Origin: CAZIKF01 sp964539825
GTDB lineage: Bacteria > Muiribacteriota > UBA6191
Length of the DNA stretch: 64,000 bases
Assembly: GCA_964539825.1 (NCBI GenBank)
Contig: CAZIKF010000001.1
Coordinates: 124,001-188,000, forward strand
Reading direction: 5' to 3'
The notes beneath the pieces are model-generated. The model had not been told where the DNA came from. It searched no databases and was given only the letters and a program-made list of their open reading frames with translations. A program made the position numbers and the translations under genes. Positions 7,568 to 16,702 of the stretch are shown piece by piece (within the stretch, counting starts at the first letter, position 1; each line of letters begins with the position of its first letter).

Positions 7568-9991
7568 ATGAAAATTCTCTTAAGCAACCCACCCTGGTAT
7601 AAGAAGGGATTCTACGCAGTCCGCGCAGGCTCGCGCTGGCCTCACTTTGAAGAGGAAAGTGTGCATTATATGCCCTTCCCTTTTTTCATGGCTCATTCTT
7701 GCTCCTGGCTCCAGCAGCATGGTTATCGTCCAAAAATGATCGATAGTCTGGCTCTCAAACAGACCCATGAGCAATTCTATTCTGAATTACGCAAAATTGA
7801 ACCTGAACTTCTGTGTATGGAAGTCTCCTCGTTTTCCATGACCAATGATCTCGAAGTTGCCCGTCAGGCAAAAAAGCTTATCCCTGGGATTCGCGTTGTT
7901 TTCATGGGACTGGCCAACGAAATGAAGGAAGAGTCTTTTTTGCGCAAGAATAAGGCTGAAATTGACTTCTGCCTTGTTGGAGAATACGAAGATACCCTCC
8001 TTGAGCTTGTTCAAATCCTGGATGATGGAAAAGTACCAAGTACCCTTCTGGGTGCTACCTTTTTACGCGAAGACGGTTCCTTTTCCGGCTTTGAAAGGCG
8101 GCCTCTTCAACCGGATATCAATATCTATCCCTGGCCCGCCAGAGATCAGCTTCCGATGCATAACTACCATGATGAGCCGGGCAATATCCCAACTCCTTCC
8201 GGTCAGATGTGGGCTTCACGGGGATGCCCCTACAAATGTATTTTCTGCGCATGGCCCCAGATCATGTATGGAAACAATGATTATCGGACCCGCGATATTC
8301 TCGACCTCGCTGATGAGTTTGAATGGCTATCCTCCGAATGGGGCTTCCGATCTATTTACTTCGATGATGACACCTTCAATGTAAACAAGAAGCGAATTGC
8401 CGCGTTTTGTGAAGAACTGATTCGTAGGGGACTAGACGTTCCCTGGGCTGCCATGTCCCGTGCTGACCTTGTAGACGAGAAACTCCTCAAAGTGATGAGT
8501 AAAGCGAGGGTTCAAGCCCTCAAGTTCGGGATTGAGTCGGCTGACCAGAATGCCGTGGACAACATGGAGAAGAGCCTGAATCTTCGCAAGGCCGCTGAAA
8601 ATATACGCCTAACCCACAACTACGGTATCAAAACTCACCTTTCGTTCATGTTCGGCCTCCCTGGTGAATCCAGAGAAAGCTGTGAGAAAACTCTGGCATT
8701 AGCTTTGGATCTTAATCCAGAGAGCCTGCAGTTTACGGTAGCTTCTCCCTTTCCCGGGTCAAAGTTCATGGAGCATTTGGAAAAAACCGGGCATTTGACC
8801 AAAGACGTGACCAAGGCAGATGGCTTTCGAACATCCGTTGTAAAAACCGATCAGATGAGTGCTGAAGAACTCGAGGAATTCGTGGCTCACGCTCAAAATA
8901 CCTGGGTAATTCACAAGGCGAAACAAAAGCCCCGTGCAGGAATAGGATTTAAAAAGACTGGGCTTGTTTCGGTGATCATCCCTAATCACGATGGGGAAGC
9001 CTTTATCCGCAACGCGGTCAGTAGTGTCCTTACCCAGACCTATCAAAATGTAGAGGTAATCCTCATTGATAATGGCTCCTCGGATAAGTCGGTTTCCATT
9101 ATTCGATCCCATTTCCCAGAAGTTAAAGTTGTAGAGTTTCCTCAGAATCACGGGTTTGGATTTGCCGTGAATGCAGGTATTAAGATTGCTAACGGAGACT
9201 TCATAGCCTTGCTCAATAGCGATGCCAAGGCTGAGCCACAGTGGATTGAATCCCTGGTACAAGCAGTGAATGAAGATTCAAGAGTGGGCTTTGCGGCAAG
9301 TAAAGTCTTGTGTTACCACGACCCTGCACTGGTTCAATCCGCGGGTGATGGCATCACTTCCGTGGGTCGTACCTATAATGTTGGTAATTACAATGCTGAC
9401 TCCGAGGACCTGCAGCGAAAACGCTGGGTTTTCGGTGCAACTGGAGCTGCCTGTCTCTTTAAAAGGAGTGTCTTAGACGATGTGGGTGAGTTCGACGAAG
9501 ACTTTTTCCTATATCTTGAGGATGTAGACTATTCCTTCCGAGCTCAGATACGGGGATACAAGTGTGTTTATGAACCTCAGGCGGTAGTTCACCACATCGG
9601 TTCGGCCACCACGGATAGGACCGTTGGCTTGCGAACCTATTACACCACGCGAAATTATTTTCCGCTCCTGGTCAAGAATTTTCCGAAATCCCATATCAAA
9701 TCTCACCTGATCGGTATCGGATTCTTTGTCTTCAAAATGGCCCTGGTACACATACTTAAGGGAAGGGCTCCGCTCGCCTTCTTTCGCGGTCTGCTGGATG
9801 GCATAAGACTGGCAAAGGCATGCGCTTCCAAGCGAAGAAAAATTCTTGGCGGACGAAAAATTTCTGATGAGGATTTTGAAAGACTCTTCCACTTTGGTGA
9901 TATGAACTGGCAAATCACACGCAAGAATCGTAAAAAACCACCCTCTAATCATACCGTATCGATCACCAAAGCAACCGTACAGAATGCCTGA
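7568..9991 (+). CDS. Fusion of a B12-binding radical SAM domain and a family 2 glycosyltransferase
   Basis: An 807-aa bifunctional protein. Residues of about 1-170 resemble a cobalamin-binding domain (opening KILLSNPPW). The radical SAM cluster motif CPYKCIFC is at about residue 219, with the barrel running to about 440. From about residue 468 a GT2 domain begins (VSVIIPNHDGEAF), continuing through IDNGSSDKS and NSDAKAEP to an acidic motif (YLEDVDYSFR) as in rhamnosyltransferase-like enzymes. The GTG at 7541 coincides with the predicted transcription start, so ATG 7568 is chosen. The stop overlaps the next gene by 8 bp. Together with the O-antigen ligase-like neighbour this suggests surface glycan assembly with a radical-SAM modified sugar or lipid; the reaction is not predictable. 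Confidence 0.85.
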   Translation: MKILLSNPPWYKKGFYAVRAGSRWPHFEEESVHYMPFPFFMAHSCSWLQQHGYRPKMIDSLALKQTHEQFYSELRKIEPELLCMEVSSFSMTNDLEVARQAKKLIPGIRVVFMGLANEMKEESFLRKNKAEIDFCLVGEYEDTLLELVQILDDGKVPSTLLGATFLREDGSFSGFERRPLQPDINIYPWPARDQLPMHNYHDEPGNIPTPSGQMWASRGCPYKCIFCAWPQIMYGNNDYRTRDILDLADEFEWLSSEWGFRSIYFDDDTFNVNKKRIAAFCEELIRRGLDVPWAAMSRADLVDEKLLKVMSKARVQALKFGIESADQNAVDNMEKSLNLRKAAENIRLTHNYGIKTHLSFMFGLPGESRESCEKTLALALDLNPESLQFTVASPFPGSKFMEHLEKTGHLTKDVTKADGFRTSVVKTDQMSAEELEEFVAHAQNTWVIHKAKQKPRAGIGFKKTGLVSVIIPNHDGEAFIRNAVSSVLTQTYQNVEVILIDNGSSDKSVSIIRSHFPEVKVVEFPQNHGFGFAVNAGIKIANGDFIALLNSDAKAEPQWIESLVQAVNEDSRVGFAASKVLCYHDPALVQSAGDGITSVGRTYNVGNYNADSEDLQRKRWVFGATGAACLFKRSVLDDVGEFDEDFFLYLEDVDYSFRAQIRGYKCVYEPQAVVHHIGSATTDRTVGLRTYYTTRNYFPLLVKNFPKSHIKSHLIGIGFFVFKMALVHILKGRAPLAFFRGLLDGIRLAKACASKRRKILGGRKISDEDFERLFHFGDMNWQITRKNRKKPPSNHTVSITKATVQNA

Positions 9992-11168
9992 TTCGGCTGT
10001 TCCATCCCCTTCTAAATCCGAACCTTGCGGATTGATGTTGAAATGTTGGGTCTTCTTTTTCACTGCCCTGCCCTTCTTGTGGATACCCTCTTTGCTCGAA
10101 GCCCATTCCCTTCGAAAGAGTGTCTTCTTAATCCTGGTTGGCGCTCATTTAATTTTCAGAGCCTGGCGGAAAATTAAGCCCATAGAATTCCAGCCCAGGG
10201 GATTGGACTACCTGCTCATTTTCTATGTTCTCATCAGAATTTTAAGCTCAGGCTTTCTCCCTCCCGATCCCCAGGTACTGATGTTCAGCCTGGAAACTCT
10301 GATGTGGGAGTCCTCCCTGTTACTTTTTTATCTTCTCATCCGCTCCGAAAATCCGGGAATGTCATGGTGGAGTCGGGTGGTATTTGGGCTGCTTGTTTCT
10401 TTCTTTCTTTGCGCGATTTTACAGATCACCGGCGCTCCCTTCGTACGAGAAATGGTGGATGGGAGGCTTCAATGTTCTCTTTTCCATCCCAATGTACTGG
10501 GAATCCTGGTTGTCTCCTTATGCGCCTTTCTAAGCGCTAAAGGCTCCCGGAGTCCTTCGATTCTTGCCGGACTGCTAGTCGCGTTTCTTCTGGTGATGGG
10601 AAGCGGCTCCCGAAACGCGTTTTTTTGGCTCCTGGTCACACTTATGTACTTCCAGCCCGTCCGGAGGGTTTTTATTCTTGTACCTCTGATTTTAATTCCC
10701 GGGTGGGAGGTTATGCGAATCAGCACATTTCCCGCGGAAGCATACCGCTCCCGCCTTGTTGAGCACTTTACCATCCGTCTTGAAGTTTATAAGAGTACCT
10801 GGCATGCGATTCTATCTTCACCCTCAGGGACTGGTGCAGGGCTTTACTCCGCGAAAATTCATCCCCATACAACGGAGAAACTTCATGGATTTTTCCCAAA
10901 TCCTCTGCGCCAATCTCTGCAGAAAGCCCATAATGTAGTTTTGGAGAGTATTGTGGAAAGCGGCTGGGTCCTATGGATCTGGTGGTTTTGTGCGCTAACT
11001 CTTTTTTGGAAACTCAGGTTTTCGTGCTCAAAAGCCGCCGTTTGGATTCTTTTCCTGGGCGCAATGTTTTCAGTGGTTCTAAATTATCCAGAAGGACAGA
11101 TATTCCTGGTTCTCTTTCTTTCTGGAGCGGTCAATGGAGAAGATGGAATCATTGATTCCAGAAATTAA
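9984..11168 (+). CDS. O-antigen ligase/polymerase-like membrane protein
   Basis: A 394-aa polytopic protein with about ten hydrophobic segments. A periplasmic loop near the C terminus contains KAHNVVLESIVESGWVLW, and an earlier segment reads GSGSRNAFFWLL; both features resemble the Wzy_C/WaaL O-antigen ligase and polymerase family. It probably transfers or polymerises glycan on a lipid carrier in the inner membrane. It overlaps the upstream fusion gene by 8 bp. Ligase versus polymerase cannot be settled from the sequence. Confidence 0.75.
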   Translation: MPDSAVPSPSKSEPCGLMLKCWVFFFTALPFLWIPSLLEAHSLRKSVFLILVGAHLIFRAWRKIKPIEFQPRGLDYLLIFYVLIRILSSGFLPPDPQVLMFSLETLMWESSLLLFYLLIRSENPGMSWWSRVVFGLLVSFFLCAILQITGAPFVREMVDGRLQCSLFHPNVLGILVVSLCAFLSAKGSRSPSILAGLLVAFLLVMGSGSRNAFFWLLVTLMYFQPVRRVFILVPLILIPGWEVMRISTFPAEAYRSRLVEHFTIRLEVYKSTWHAILSSPSGTGAGLYSAKIHPHTTEKLHGFFPNPLRQSLQKAHNVVLESIVESGWVLWIWWFCALTLFWKLRFSCSKAAVWILFLGAMFSVVLNYPEGQIFLVLFLSGAVNGEDGIIDSRN

Positions 11169-11234
11169 AGGAAAAAAGTGAATCATAGGAATAGATTTGA
11201 AGTCGACCTTGGGAGTATTTTTTGGAGTTGATCG

Positions 11235-11741
11235 ATGTTTAGGAAAATTTTAGCTGGATTGATTGGGGTGCTGTTGATCGCCTATGGTTTTCTTTTCCTC
11301 AAAAAGGACTATCTTTTCGCGAAATTCATCTCCTTGATGACTACCGAGGAGACCCTTGAGGAAGTCACTTCAACTTTTGCGAAAATTCAGAAACTACGCC
11401 TACCAGCTTATCCGGTCAAAACAAGCTATTACCAGTTACGTCTGGAAATCGAGCGGCGCAGGTTTCTTACCGCCTGGGAAATGGGATTGCGCCTGCATCG
11501 ACTAGCACCTGGATATTATGATCTGGAATGGCATCTGGCTTTTCTGGCTCAAAAACTCGCTCGACCTCAAACAGCCTTAGTATGGATTGAAAAGGCTATT
11601 GATTATCACCCATTCGAGGAGTCCAATTACCTTCTGAAGGCTAAAATTCTTGATTCAATGGACCTGGAAGAATTAGCTAAAGACTCTCTTTTGACAGCCC
11701 GAAAGCTAAGCATTCGAAACAGACATTTTAAGGCTGATTGA
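11235..11741 (+). CDS. Small membrane-anchored TPR-like protein
   Basis: A 168-aa protein with one N-terminal hydrophobic helix (about residues 5-25) followed by helical pairs resembling two or three TPR units (ALVWIEKAIDYHPFEESNYLLKA). GGAG lies 7 bp before the ATG. It probably acts as a small periplasmic or cytoplasmic scaffold tethered to the membrane. It follows the O-antigen ligase-like gene in the same direction and overlaps by 14 bp, tail to tail, with the last pseudopilin gene on the other strand. Confidence 0.7.
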   Translation: MFRKILAGLIGVLLIAYGFLFLKKDYLFAKFISLMTTEETLEEVTSTFAKIQKLRLPAYPVKTSYYQLRLEIERRRFLTAWEMGLRLHRLAPGYYDLEWHLAFLAQKLARPQTALVWIEKAIDYHPFEESNYLLKAKILDSMDLEELAKDSLLTARKLSIRNRHFKAD

Positions 11742-12510
11742 ATTCGTTAAAATCCAGCGTTCCGATATTCTCAATATTCTTAACCCGATCACCGGTTCTC
11801 AGGTCTATATAGATTGCATCTTCGGTAAGGTCCCTGAAGGATAGCGCAAGGTAGCATTCCTTTCCGTGAAGCTCGGAGGAGGTGAAATCGGTATTCTTTT
11901 TTTGGGTCACGGTACCAAAGGAATCATAAGAGAAAAAGGTCACATTTGGTAATTCAGACCCCTTCGCTCCATCGGCGAAGGAATCATTTGTATCGGCGAA
12001 ACGAACGATCGTCCCCTCTGGGAGGTTTACCACTCTGCTGCGTATGGACGGATCCGAAATGTTGCTAAGGCTGCCAACAAGTGACTCTGCCAGGGTATTT
12101 TCAGGCGCTTTGTTTCTATATTTTGATTCAAAACCCTGGTCGGTTACAATAAGGATTGAATAGGAAAGATCATACTCATAGTTATCATTTCGTGCGCTTC
12201 CATCAGCAAAAGATCCGCTCAAATGCTCCGCTGCCGCTTCTGGAACCACCCAACCTTTGTAGATGTAAATACTAGCGGCCAGGCGAGTAGGCTTTCCATC
12301 CTTCCATATATTAGTATCGCGGGTGTCAAAGGAAGTGTGCATGGCAAAAGCCCTGACCTGCTGAATTGCCGAAGTTAAAACCTTTTGGGACTGGTTTACA
12401 CTCTGGTAATCCAGGAAACCGCTGATATTATAGATGGCAGACGTGGCAAGAATAGCTATCACGGTGATAACTACCAGCATTTCTACAAGAGTAAAGCCCT
12501 TCTTTTTCAT
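11728..12510 (-). CDS. Pseudopilin with type IV prepilin signal (GspH/FimT-like)
   Basis: A 260-aa protein with a textbook prepilin leader, KKKG|FTLVEMLVV, with Glu at +5 and a hydrophobic helix. The C-terminal globular domain is not recognised; position and size suggest a minor pseudopilin of the GspH/FimT type. It is the last gene of a minus-strand cluster of five pilin-like genes and overlaps the gene before it by 4 bp (ATGA), indicating translational coupling. Confidence 0.8.
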   Translation of the reverse strand: MKKKGFTLVEMLVVITVIAILATSAIYNISGFLDYQSVNQSQKVLTSAIQQVRAFAMHTSFDTRDTNIWKDGKPTRLAASIYIYKGWVVPEAAAEHLSGSFADGSARNDNYEYDLSYSILIVTDQGFESKYRNKAPENTLAESLVGSLSNISDPSIRSRVVNLPEGTIVRFADTNDSFADGAKGSELPNVTFFSYDSFGTVTQKKNTDFTSSELHGKECYLALSFRDLTEDAIYIDLRTGDRVKNIENIGTLDFNEFNQP

Positions 12511-14591
12511 TTTCTAGAATCCAGATAGTCCACCTTTTCAGTGGACTCTAGATAGATTCCCAACGGTTCATAAAGCTGGGCCACATCTCCTGTGGGATGT
12601 ACATCACAAGCGGGAATATAAAGTGCGTTGAAAGCGGCTGTGTTGTTAAGATTCTGATTACCGGAACAAGCTCCAGATAGTAGCTTTAGATCCTCGTCGG
12701 TTCCCGAACGATACTGAGATTCATTGTTTACTTCAACAGCCCGGGTATCCATGTAAAAAACCAGTTTATAAAGAGCCCTGGAAACAATTTCGAAATGAGA
12801 AATCTTTTGGTCGGCCTCATCGAAATCCAGATGTAGGAAATCCTCTCCCACTTCCCGCACAGTCCCAAGAGACCACAGCGTGAAACGGGTATAGTCTTTA
12901 TGACCGAGCGTAATTCCGTCATCACCCTTACTGGTGGTATTTATGGTTCCCCTGACGGAAGAATCCCAGTAATCCTTGTCTGCCCGCTGGTAGGCCAGGT
13001 AAGGTACTGGGAATTGGAGTACTCCCAGGCGATGACCGGTTTCGGATGCACTTGAACGACTCACTCCGTTGGGCGCATCGGTATCGAGAAAATCAACGAG
13101 GTAATTGGGCCTCCAATAAGAGGAATTGACCACATTCACTGACGAGTTGTTGTAAACGGTCCCGTTCTGCCTGGGAATGGACCAGATAGGATGTAGATCA
13201 TGTGCCACATCCTCCGACGTCTGGTATTCGGAATCAGAGGTGATATTGGTTCCGGCCCAATTGAGAAGGTTATCATTCCCGGAATTGGGTTGGTTATGGG
13301 TGATAAATGCCTTGGTAACCCTGCCGGGATTTACGGTCAGGTTGCCGCCATAACCATCCCGCTTTTCGTCACGGGTTACCCATAGTTTAAAGAAAACTTT
13401 GTATTTAATATTGCTGAAGTCCTCATGATTAAAGAGATCCTCATCACTGGGTGTCGCTGTGTCCAGACCATCCAGGTTCAAAGATGTGTGCATTTGAACA
13501 TGATAGGCGTTATTGGTGGCATCACGCTCCTGAGGTGTATCTATTTCTGTGGAAGCACCGCTGGTTCGCAAAGGCTCGTAGGGAAACTGAAGGTTGGTAT
13601 CGTCTCGTCGGTAATGAAAGAGTCTCTCAAAGAGAATATCTCGATGGTTAGCGAATTGGGCCAGATTACTAGGATCATAGCGAATCACTCCCCCGGTACC
13701 GCGGGGATTACTCGAAGCGATGTCTGATGCAATGTTCTCTCCCCCTACGGCTGAATAATTCCACTGATCATAATAGTGCCATCTCTTGGTTCCAAAATGA
13801 CCGTCTCTTATATTAGAGTACTGCCTGCTCTCAGTCTGCGGATTGATGCCGTCTGTACCCGAGGCTGCCGGGATATTAGTCCACACCGTGTTGTAGATGC
13901 TTACCTGCGACTGTCTGAGGCATTCCGTATTCGAGAAGCTCGAATCAAAGAAGGTAAAAGTTGTGGGAGAAAGCGGGGCCACTCCATCAGTATCGAGCTG
14001 CTCCTCTGCACATTCACTCAAGTATTCACTACCCTGGGTGGGCTCAGATGTCAGTCCGAATCCCTCAGCTCGATTTCCAGCCAATGCGTTTTCCAGTTTC
14101 AGAGAAAAGCTATTGATGCTTCTTAAGGAATCGCCGCTGTTTCCAATAATCGCATCACCGTAGTCTATGGGATTGACCGGCCCCCCGGTAACATTATCAA
14201 TCCCCTGATCATAACTGTCTGTACCTATCCAGCTGGCCTGGTTGGTTGGGAATGCTCCACGTGCTGTCAGGTCAAAGATGGGATTAAGAATCTCCTGCCA
14301 GCTGGGTGGAACTTCCGCGACACGAGCGGAGTTTGCGGTATGCATATGGGTTGCGAAGCGAACATCCACCAGGCTCATCGCCTCCATGGTATTCTTGATC
14401 ATGGAATAGCCATAATCCAGACCTGACCGGGCTGCCAAATCCGCAATCTGCTGATAGTCAAATTGTCTTCTGAGGTTAAAGGTGATTTTGATTCCCTCTA
14501 ACTGATGGATGGTAAGGAACTCAACAAGAACCATCATCCCGATGGCCAAAACGAGTAATACACCTTTATTTCTAGAGGGTCGAAACTTCAT
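12507..14591 (-). CDS. Large PilX/GspK-like minor pilin component
   Basis: A 694-aa protein. Its N terminus has a short basic leader ending RNKG, then a hydrophobic helix without Glu at +5 (VLLVLAIGMMVLVEF) and a conserved-looking segment (LAARSGLDYGYSMI) as in PilX and GspK proteins. Loss of Glu5 is typical of GspK, which caps pseudopilus tips. The large, Asn/Asp/Ser-rich remainder is unrecognised and presumably extracytoplasmic; at nearly 700 residues it is much larger than usual GspK or PilX. It has 4-bp overlaps with both neighbours. Confidence 0.7.
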   Translation of the reverse strand: MKFRPSRNKGVLLVLAIGMMVLVEFLTIHQLEGIKITFNLRRQFDYQQIADLAARSGLDYGYSMIKNTMEAMSLVDVRFATHMHTANSARVAEVPPSWQEILNPIFDLTARGAFPTNQASWIGTDSYDQGIDNVTGGPVNPIDYGDAIIGNSGDSLRSINSFSLKLENALAGNRAEGFGLTSEPTQGSEYLSECAEEQLDTDGVAPLSPTTFTFFDSSFSNTECLRQSQVSIYNTVWTNIPAASGTDGINPQTESRQYSNIRDGHFGTKRWHYYDQWNYSAVGGENIASDIASSNPRGTGGVIRYDPSNLAQFANHRDILFERLFHYRRDDTNLQFPYEPLRTSGASTEIDTPQERDATNNAYHVQMHTSLNLDGLDTATPSDEDLFNHEDFSNIKYKVFFKLWVTRDEKRDGYGGNLTVNPGRVTKAFITHNQPNSGNDNLLNWAGTNITSDSEYQTSEDVAHDLHPIWSIPRQNGTVYNNSSVNVVNSSYWRPNYLVDFLDTDAPNGVSRSSASETGHRLGVLQFPVPYLAYQRADKDYWDSSVRGTINTTSKGDDGITLGHKDYTRFTLWSLGTVREVGEDFLHLDFDEADQKISHFEIVSRALYKLVFYMDTRAVEVNNESQYRSGTDEDLKLLSGACSGNQNLNNTAAFNALYIPACDVHPTGDVAQLYEPLGIYLESTEKVDYLDSRK

Positions 14592-15844
14592 TGTCGAAAC
14601 TGCTTGATTCCCGGGATTCTGGACCAGCTATAACGGTGGTAGGACAGGTCCAATGACTTTAATACGTTCTTGGAATAGGATGGTGAAGCGATTCCCGTGA
14701 CTACGGATTTCACACTGGAGCGAGCAAGAAAACCATTGCTGCCGCCGTCAGCAATAGAGGTTTGCCCTCCAATATCTCCCTCCTCCATGGTTCTTACCAC
14801 AACCATTACCAGGATTGCGTGAGCCCCGGCACCCCCTACAGTCTCCGGATATGCGGCACCCGAGACTCCTGATACATTGCCTCCGTTGGAGGAACCGCTG
14901 TCACTGTTCCAATCTTTGAGACTCTGGATAAAGAGTAGGTCGATATCGGTACTTGTGGCGATTTGAAGGCTGCTTCCGGAGACCTCAAGAACCCCCCTTC
15001 CCCTCACATTATCCCGATACACAAGATTACCCTCTCTTATCTTGCGATAATACACATAGCGGCGAATCCGCTCATTGTTCCAAGCGCCAATCACGGTAGG
15101 ATTGAGAAAGAGCTGGACCCCGGCGTCAAGCTGAACTTCGTCAGGCGATAACTTGGCATTATTGGAGTAGCCGAGTTCAAAGTGCTGTACCTTTCCATCA
15201 CTGTCTTTAGCCACATTTCCATCCTCATCCAGGAGGGTCACCAGAAACTCTTCGGACACCAGCGGGAGAACACTTCTATAGTCCGTATCTCTTAGTTGAC
15301 TGGTCACGTGATGAAAGGTTCCCCGCTCCGAACCAAAGGTGTGATTACTGATCTTGTCGTTATTGTCGCTATGGTCGTATCCAAATTTCAGTTCATTGGG
15401 ATAGGGAAAGGAAAGAAAGCGAAACCGGGTGTCATCATCGTCATCATAATAATCACTCCCGTGGTTGGTCCCATGTACTTCCAGCTGCAGTAAATCAATC
15501 CTGGGATCCTCGCCCGAATTTTGAAGCGCATCCAGTCCTGAAGACTTCCCTTCGTGGGAAAAAATTTCCGTAAAGGACTGAAACTCAATGGTTGAGACAT
15601 CAGATTTCGCGGTGGAGATAAAGTTTTTCTCTTCTCTTTTTCCACTATGAATGAAAAGGAGAACCCGCTCCAATTGTACCATTGCGAGCCTTTGATAAAG
15701 CGACTCCAGCTGCATGGTTCGAAGGATTTGACGTCGCCCCTGCGTTGCTGACCCATAGGTACCAATGACCACCACCAGGATGGTTAGGGAAACAACGACT
15801 TCAATTATGGAGAGTGCCCGCCTCCTTGTCAGGTAAGCATGCAT
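14588..15844 (-). CDS. Pseudopilin with alanine at the cleavage site (PilV/GspI-like)
   Basis: A 418-aa protein beginning with a prepilin-like leader in which Ala replaces the usual Gly at -1: RRRA|LSIIEVVVS, retaining Glu at +5 and the hydrophobic helix. The remainder is a long Asp/Ser/Gly-rich globular region with no family that I recognise. The order (pilin, PilW-like, this gene, PilX/GspK-like, GspH-like) fits a minor-pilin tip complex. It overlaps the next gene by 4 bp (ATGA) and starts 2 bp after the preceding stop. Confidence 0.75.
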   Translation of the reverse strand: MHAYLTRRRALSIIEVVVSLTILVVVIGTYGSATQGRRQILRTMQLESLYQRLAMVQLERVLLFIHSGKREEKNFISTAKSDVSTIEFQSFTEIFSHEGKSSGLDALQNSGEDPRIDLLQLEVHGTNHGSDYYDDDDDTRFRFLSFPYPNELKFGYDHSDNNDKISNHTFGSERGTFHHVTSQLRDTDYRSVLPLVSEEFLVTLLDEDGNVAKDSDGKVQHFELGYSNNAKLSPDEVQLDAGVQLFLNPTVIGAWNNERIRRYVYYRKIREGNLVYRDNVRGRGVLEVSGSSLQIATSTDIDLLFIQSLKDWNSDSGSSNGGNVSGVSGAAYPETVGGAGAHAILVMVVVRTMEEGDIGGQTSIADGGSNGFLARSSVKSVVTGIASPSYSKNVLKSLDLSYHRYSWSRIPGIKQFRQ

Positions 15845-15846
15845 TC

Positions 15847-16563
15847 CTAGCCGGTAACTTTACCCAGGGCGTAGGTGGTCCCCTTAAAGAGTCTTGTTCG
15901 ACGATCCGCGGTTCCATCAGCATTACTCAGTGCCGAAAAATGTTCGGTGGTCACCTGGTAATCGAGATTAAACTTTAAAAGCTGATCGGTCTCTGTCTGC
16001 TCTACCTGGACCAGGTTTACAACAAAGTCCGTGGCATCCTGAACCGCTACAGTTCTGTCGCTGGCAAGGAGATTAAAGTCCTTTGGATCTGGAGGAAATT
16101 CGTCCGTATTGGGAGGACTGAATTCCTCTCGCTTATAAAACAGATGGGTCTGGGCAATAAGATTACCATCACCATCTCTTCTTTCCTCATAAAAGGGATC
16201 AATGGTCTCACGCTGCTCATCAATATAGAAGTAACCAAGCTCAACTAGAGCGTCCTCATCGTTGTACTTGAAGTAATACAACATATCCACTGAATCTCCC
16301 AAACTGCTATTATCAACGCTTCGGAAAATCGCGTGAGAAGCGCCCGTGAGGGCTTTACTGATTCCCATCCGCACGTTATTCCCCTGCTGAATTTTAGCCA
16401 GATCCAAATCAGCGGTATTGGAAATCTGGTTTAAATTGGAAAAGGCAATGAGAAAACCACCAAGTATAACTGTAGACGCTGTAAGGGCTACCAAGACCTC
16501 GATCAGGGTAAAACCACTCTTAAATACTTGATTTACTTTTTTAGATATGCCTCTGCTCTTCAT
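15847..16563 (-). CDS. Pseudopilin (PilW/GspJ-like)
   Basis: A 238-aa protein with a canonical leader, KSG|FTLIEVLVALTAS, with Glu at +5. The following region (ISNTADLDLAKIQQGNNVRMGI) is reminiscent of PilW/GspJ minor pilins. GGGGAG lies 6 bp upstream of the ATG. It is the first gene of a tight four-gene operon (15847 back to 11728) separated from the major pilin gene by a hairpin and a candidate extended -10 promoter. Confidence 0.8.
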   Translation of the reverse strand: MKSRGISKKVNQVFKSGFTLIEVLVALTASTVILGGFLIAFSNLNQISNTADLDLAKIQQGNNVRMGISKALTGASHAIFRSVDNSSLGDSVDMLYYFKYNDEDALVELGYFYIDEQRETIDPFYEERRDGDGNLIAQTHLFYKREEFSPPNTDEFPPDPKDFNLLASDRTVAVQDATDFVVNLVQVEQTETDQLLKFNLDYQVTTEHFSALSNADGTADRRTRLFKGTTYALGKVTG

Positions 16564-16627
16564 AGCGAACTCCCCTGAAATTACAAAAAGAACCCTCCAG
16601 TAAAATTACAAAAAGTCCTTTAATATA

Positions 16628-16636
16628 ATTATACCA
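16628..16636 (-). promoter_or_regulatory. Candidate extended -10 promoter for the pseudopilin operon
   Basis: On the minus strand the sequence reads TGGTATAAT, an extended -10 element with a perfect TATAAT and no good -35. Two copies of a 13-bp direct repeat (plus strand 16578-16590 and 16603-16615, AAATTACAAAAAG) follow in the predicted leader and could be a regulatory site. Confidence 0.4.
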
Positions 16637-16660
16637 CCATACTAATTATGACAGGAAAGA

Positions 16661-16686
16661 GGGCGAAACGGCAAGCCGTCCCGCCC
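16661..16686 (-). terminator. Hairpin downstream of the pilin gene
   Basis: The arms GGGCG/CGCCC and ACGGC/GCCGT form two stacked 5-bp stems separated by a small internal loop, 17 bp after the pilin stop. On the minus strand a pyrimidine-rich stretch (TCTTTCCT) follows. It probably reduces read-through from the highly expressed pilin into the pseudopilin operon, or protects the pilin mRNA 3' end. Confidence 0.5.
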
Positions 16687-16702
16687 AAATACTTAACCAA
16701 TC

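Noticed and set aside
8759..9262. 167-aa minus-strand ORF inside the radical SAM-GT fusion
   Set aside because: It lies wholly within a well-supported gene with family motifs on the plus strand.
9400..9540. Possible frameshift or chimera at the radical SAM/GT2 junction
   Set aside because: The frame is continuous from 7568 to 9991, both domains are complete and codon use looks uniform, so a real fusion is the simplest reading.
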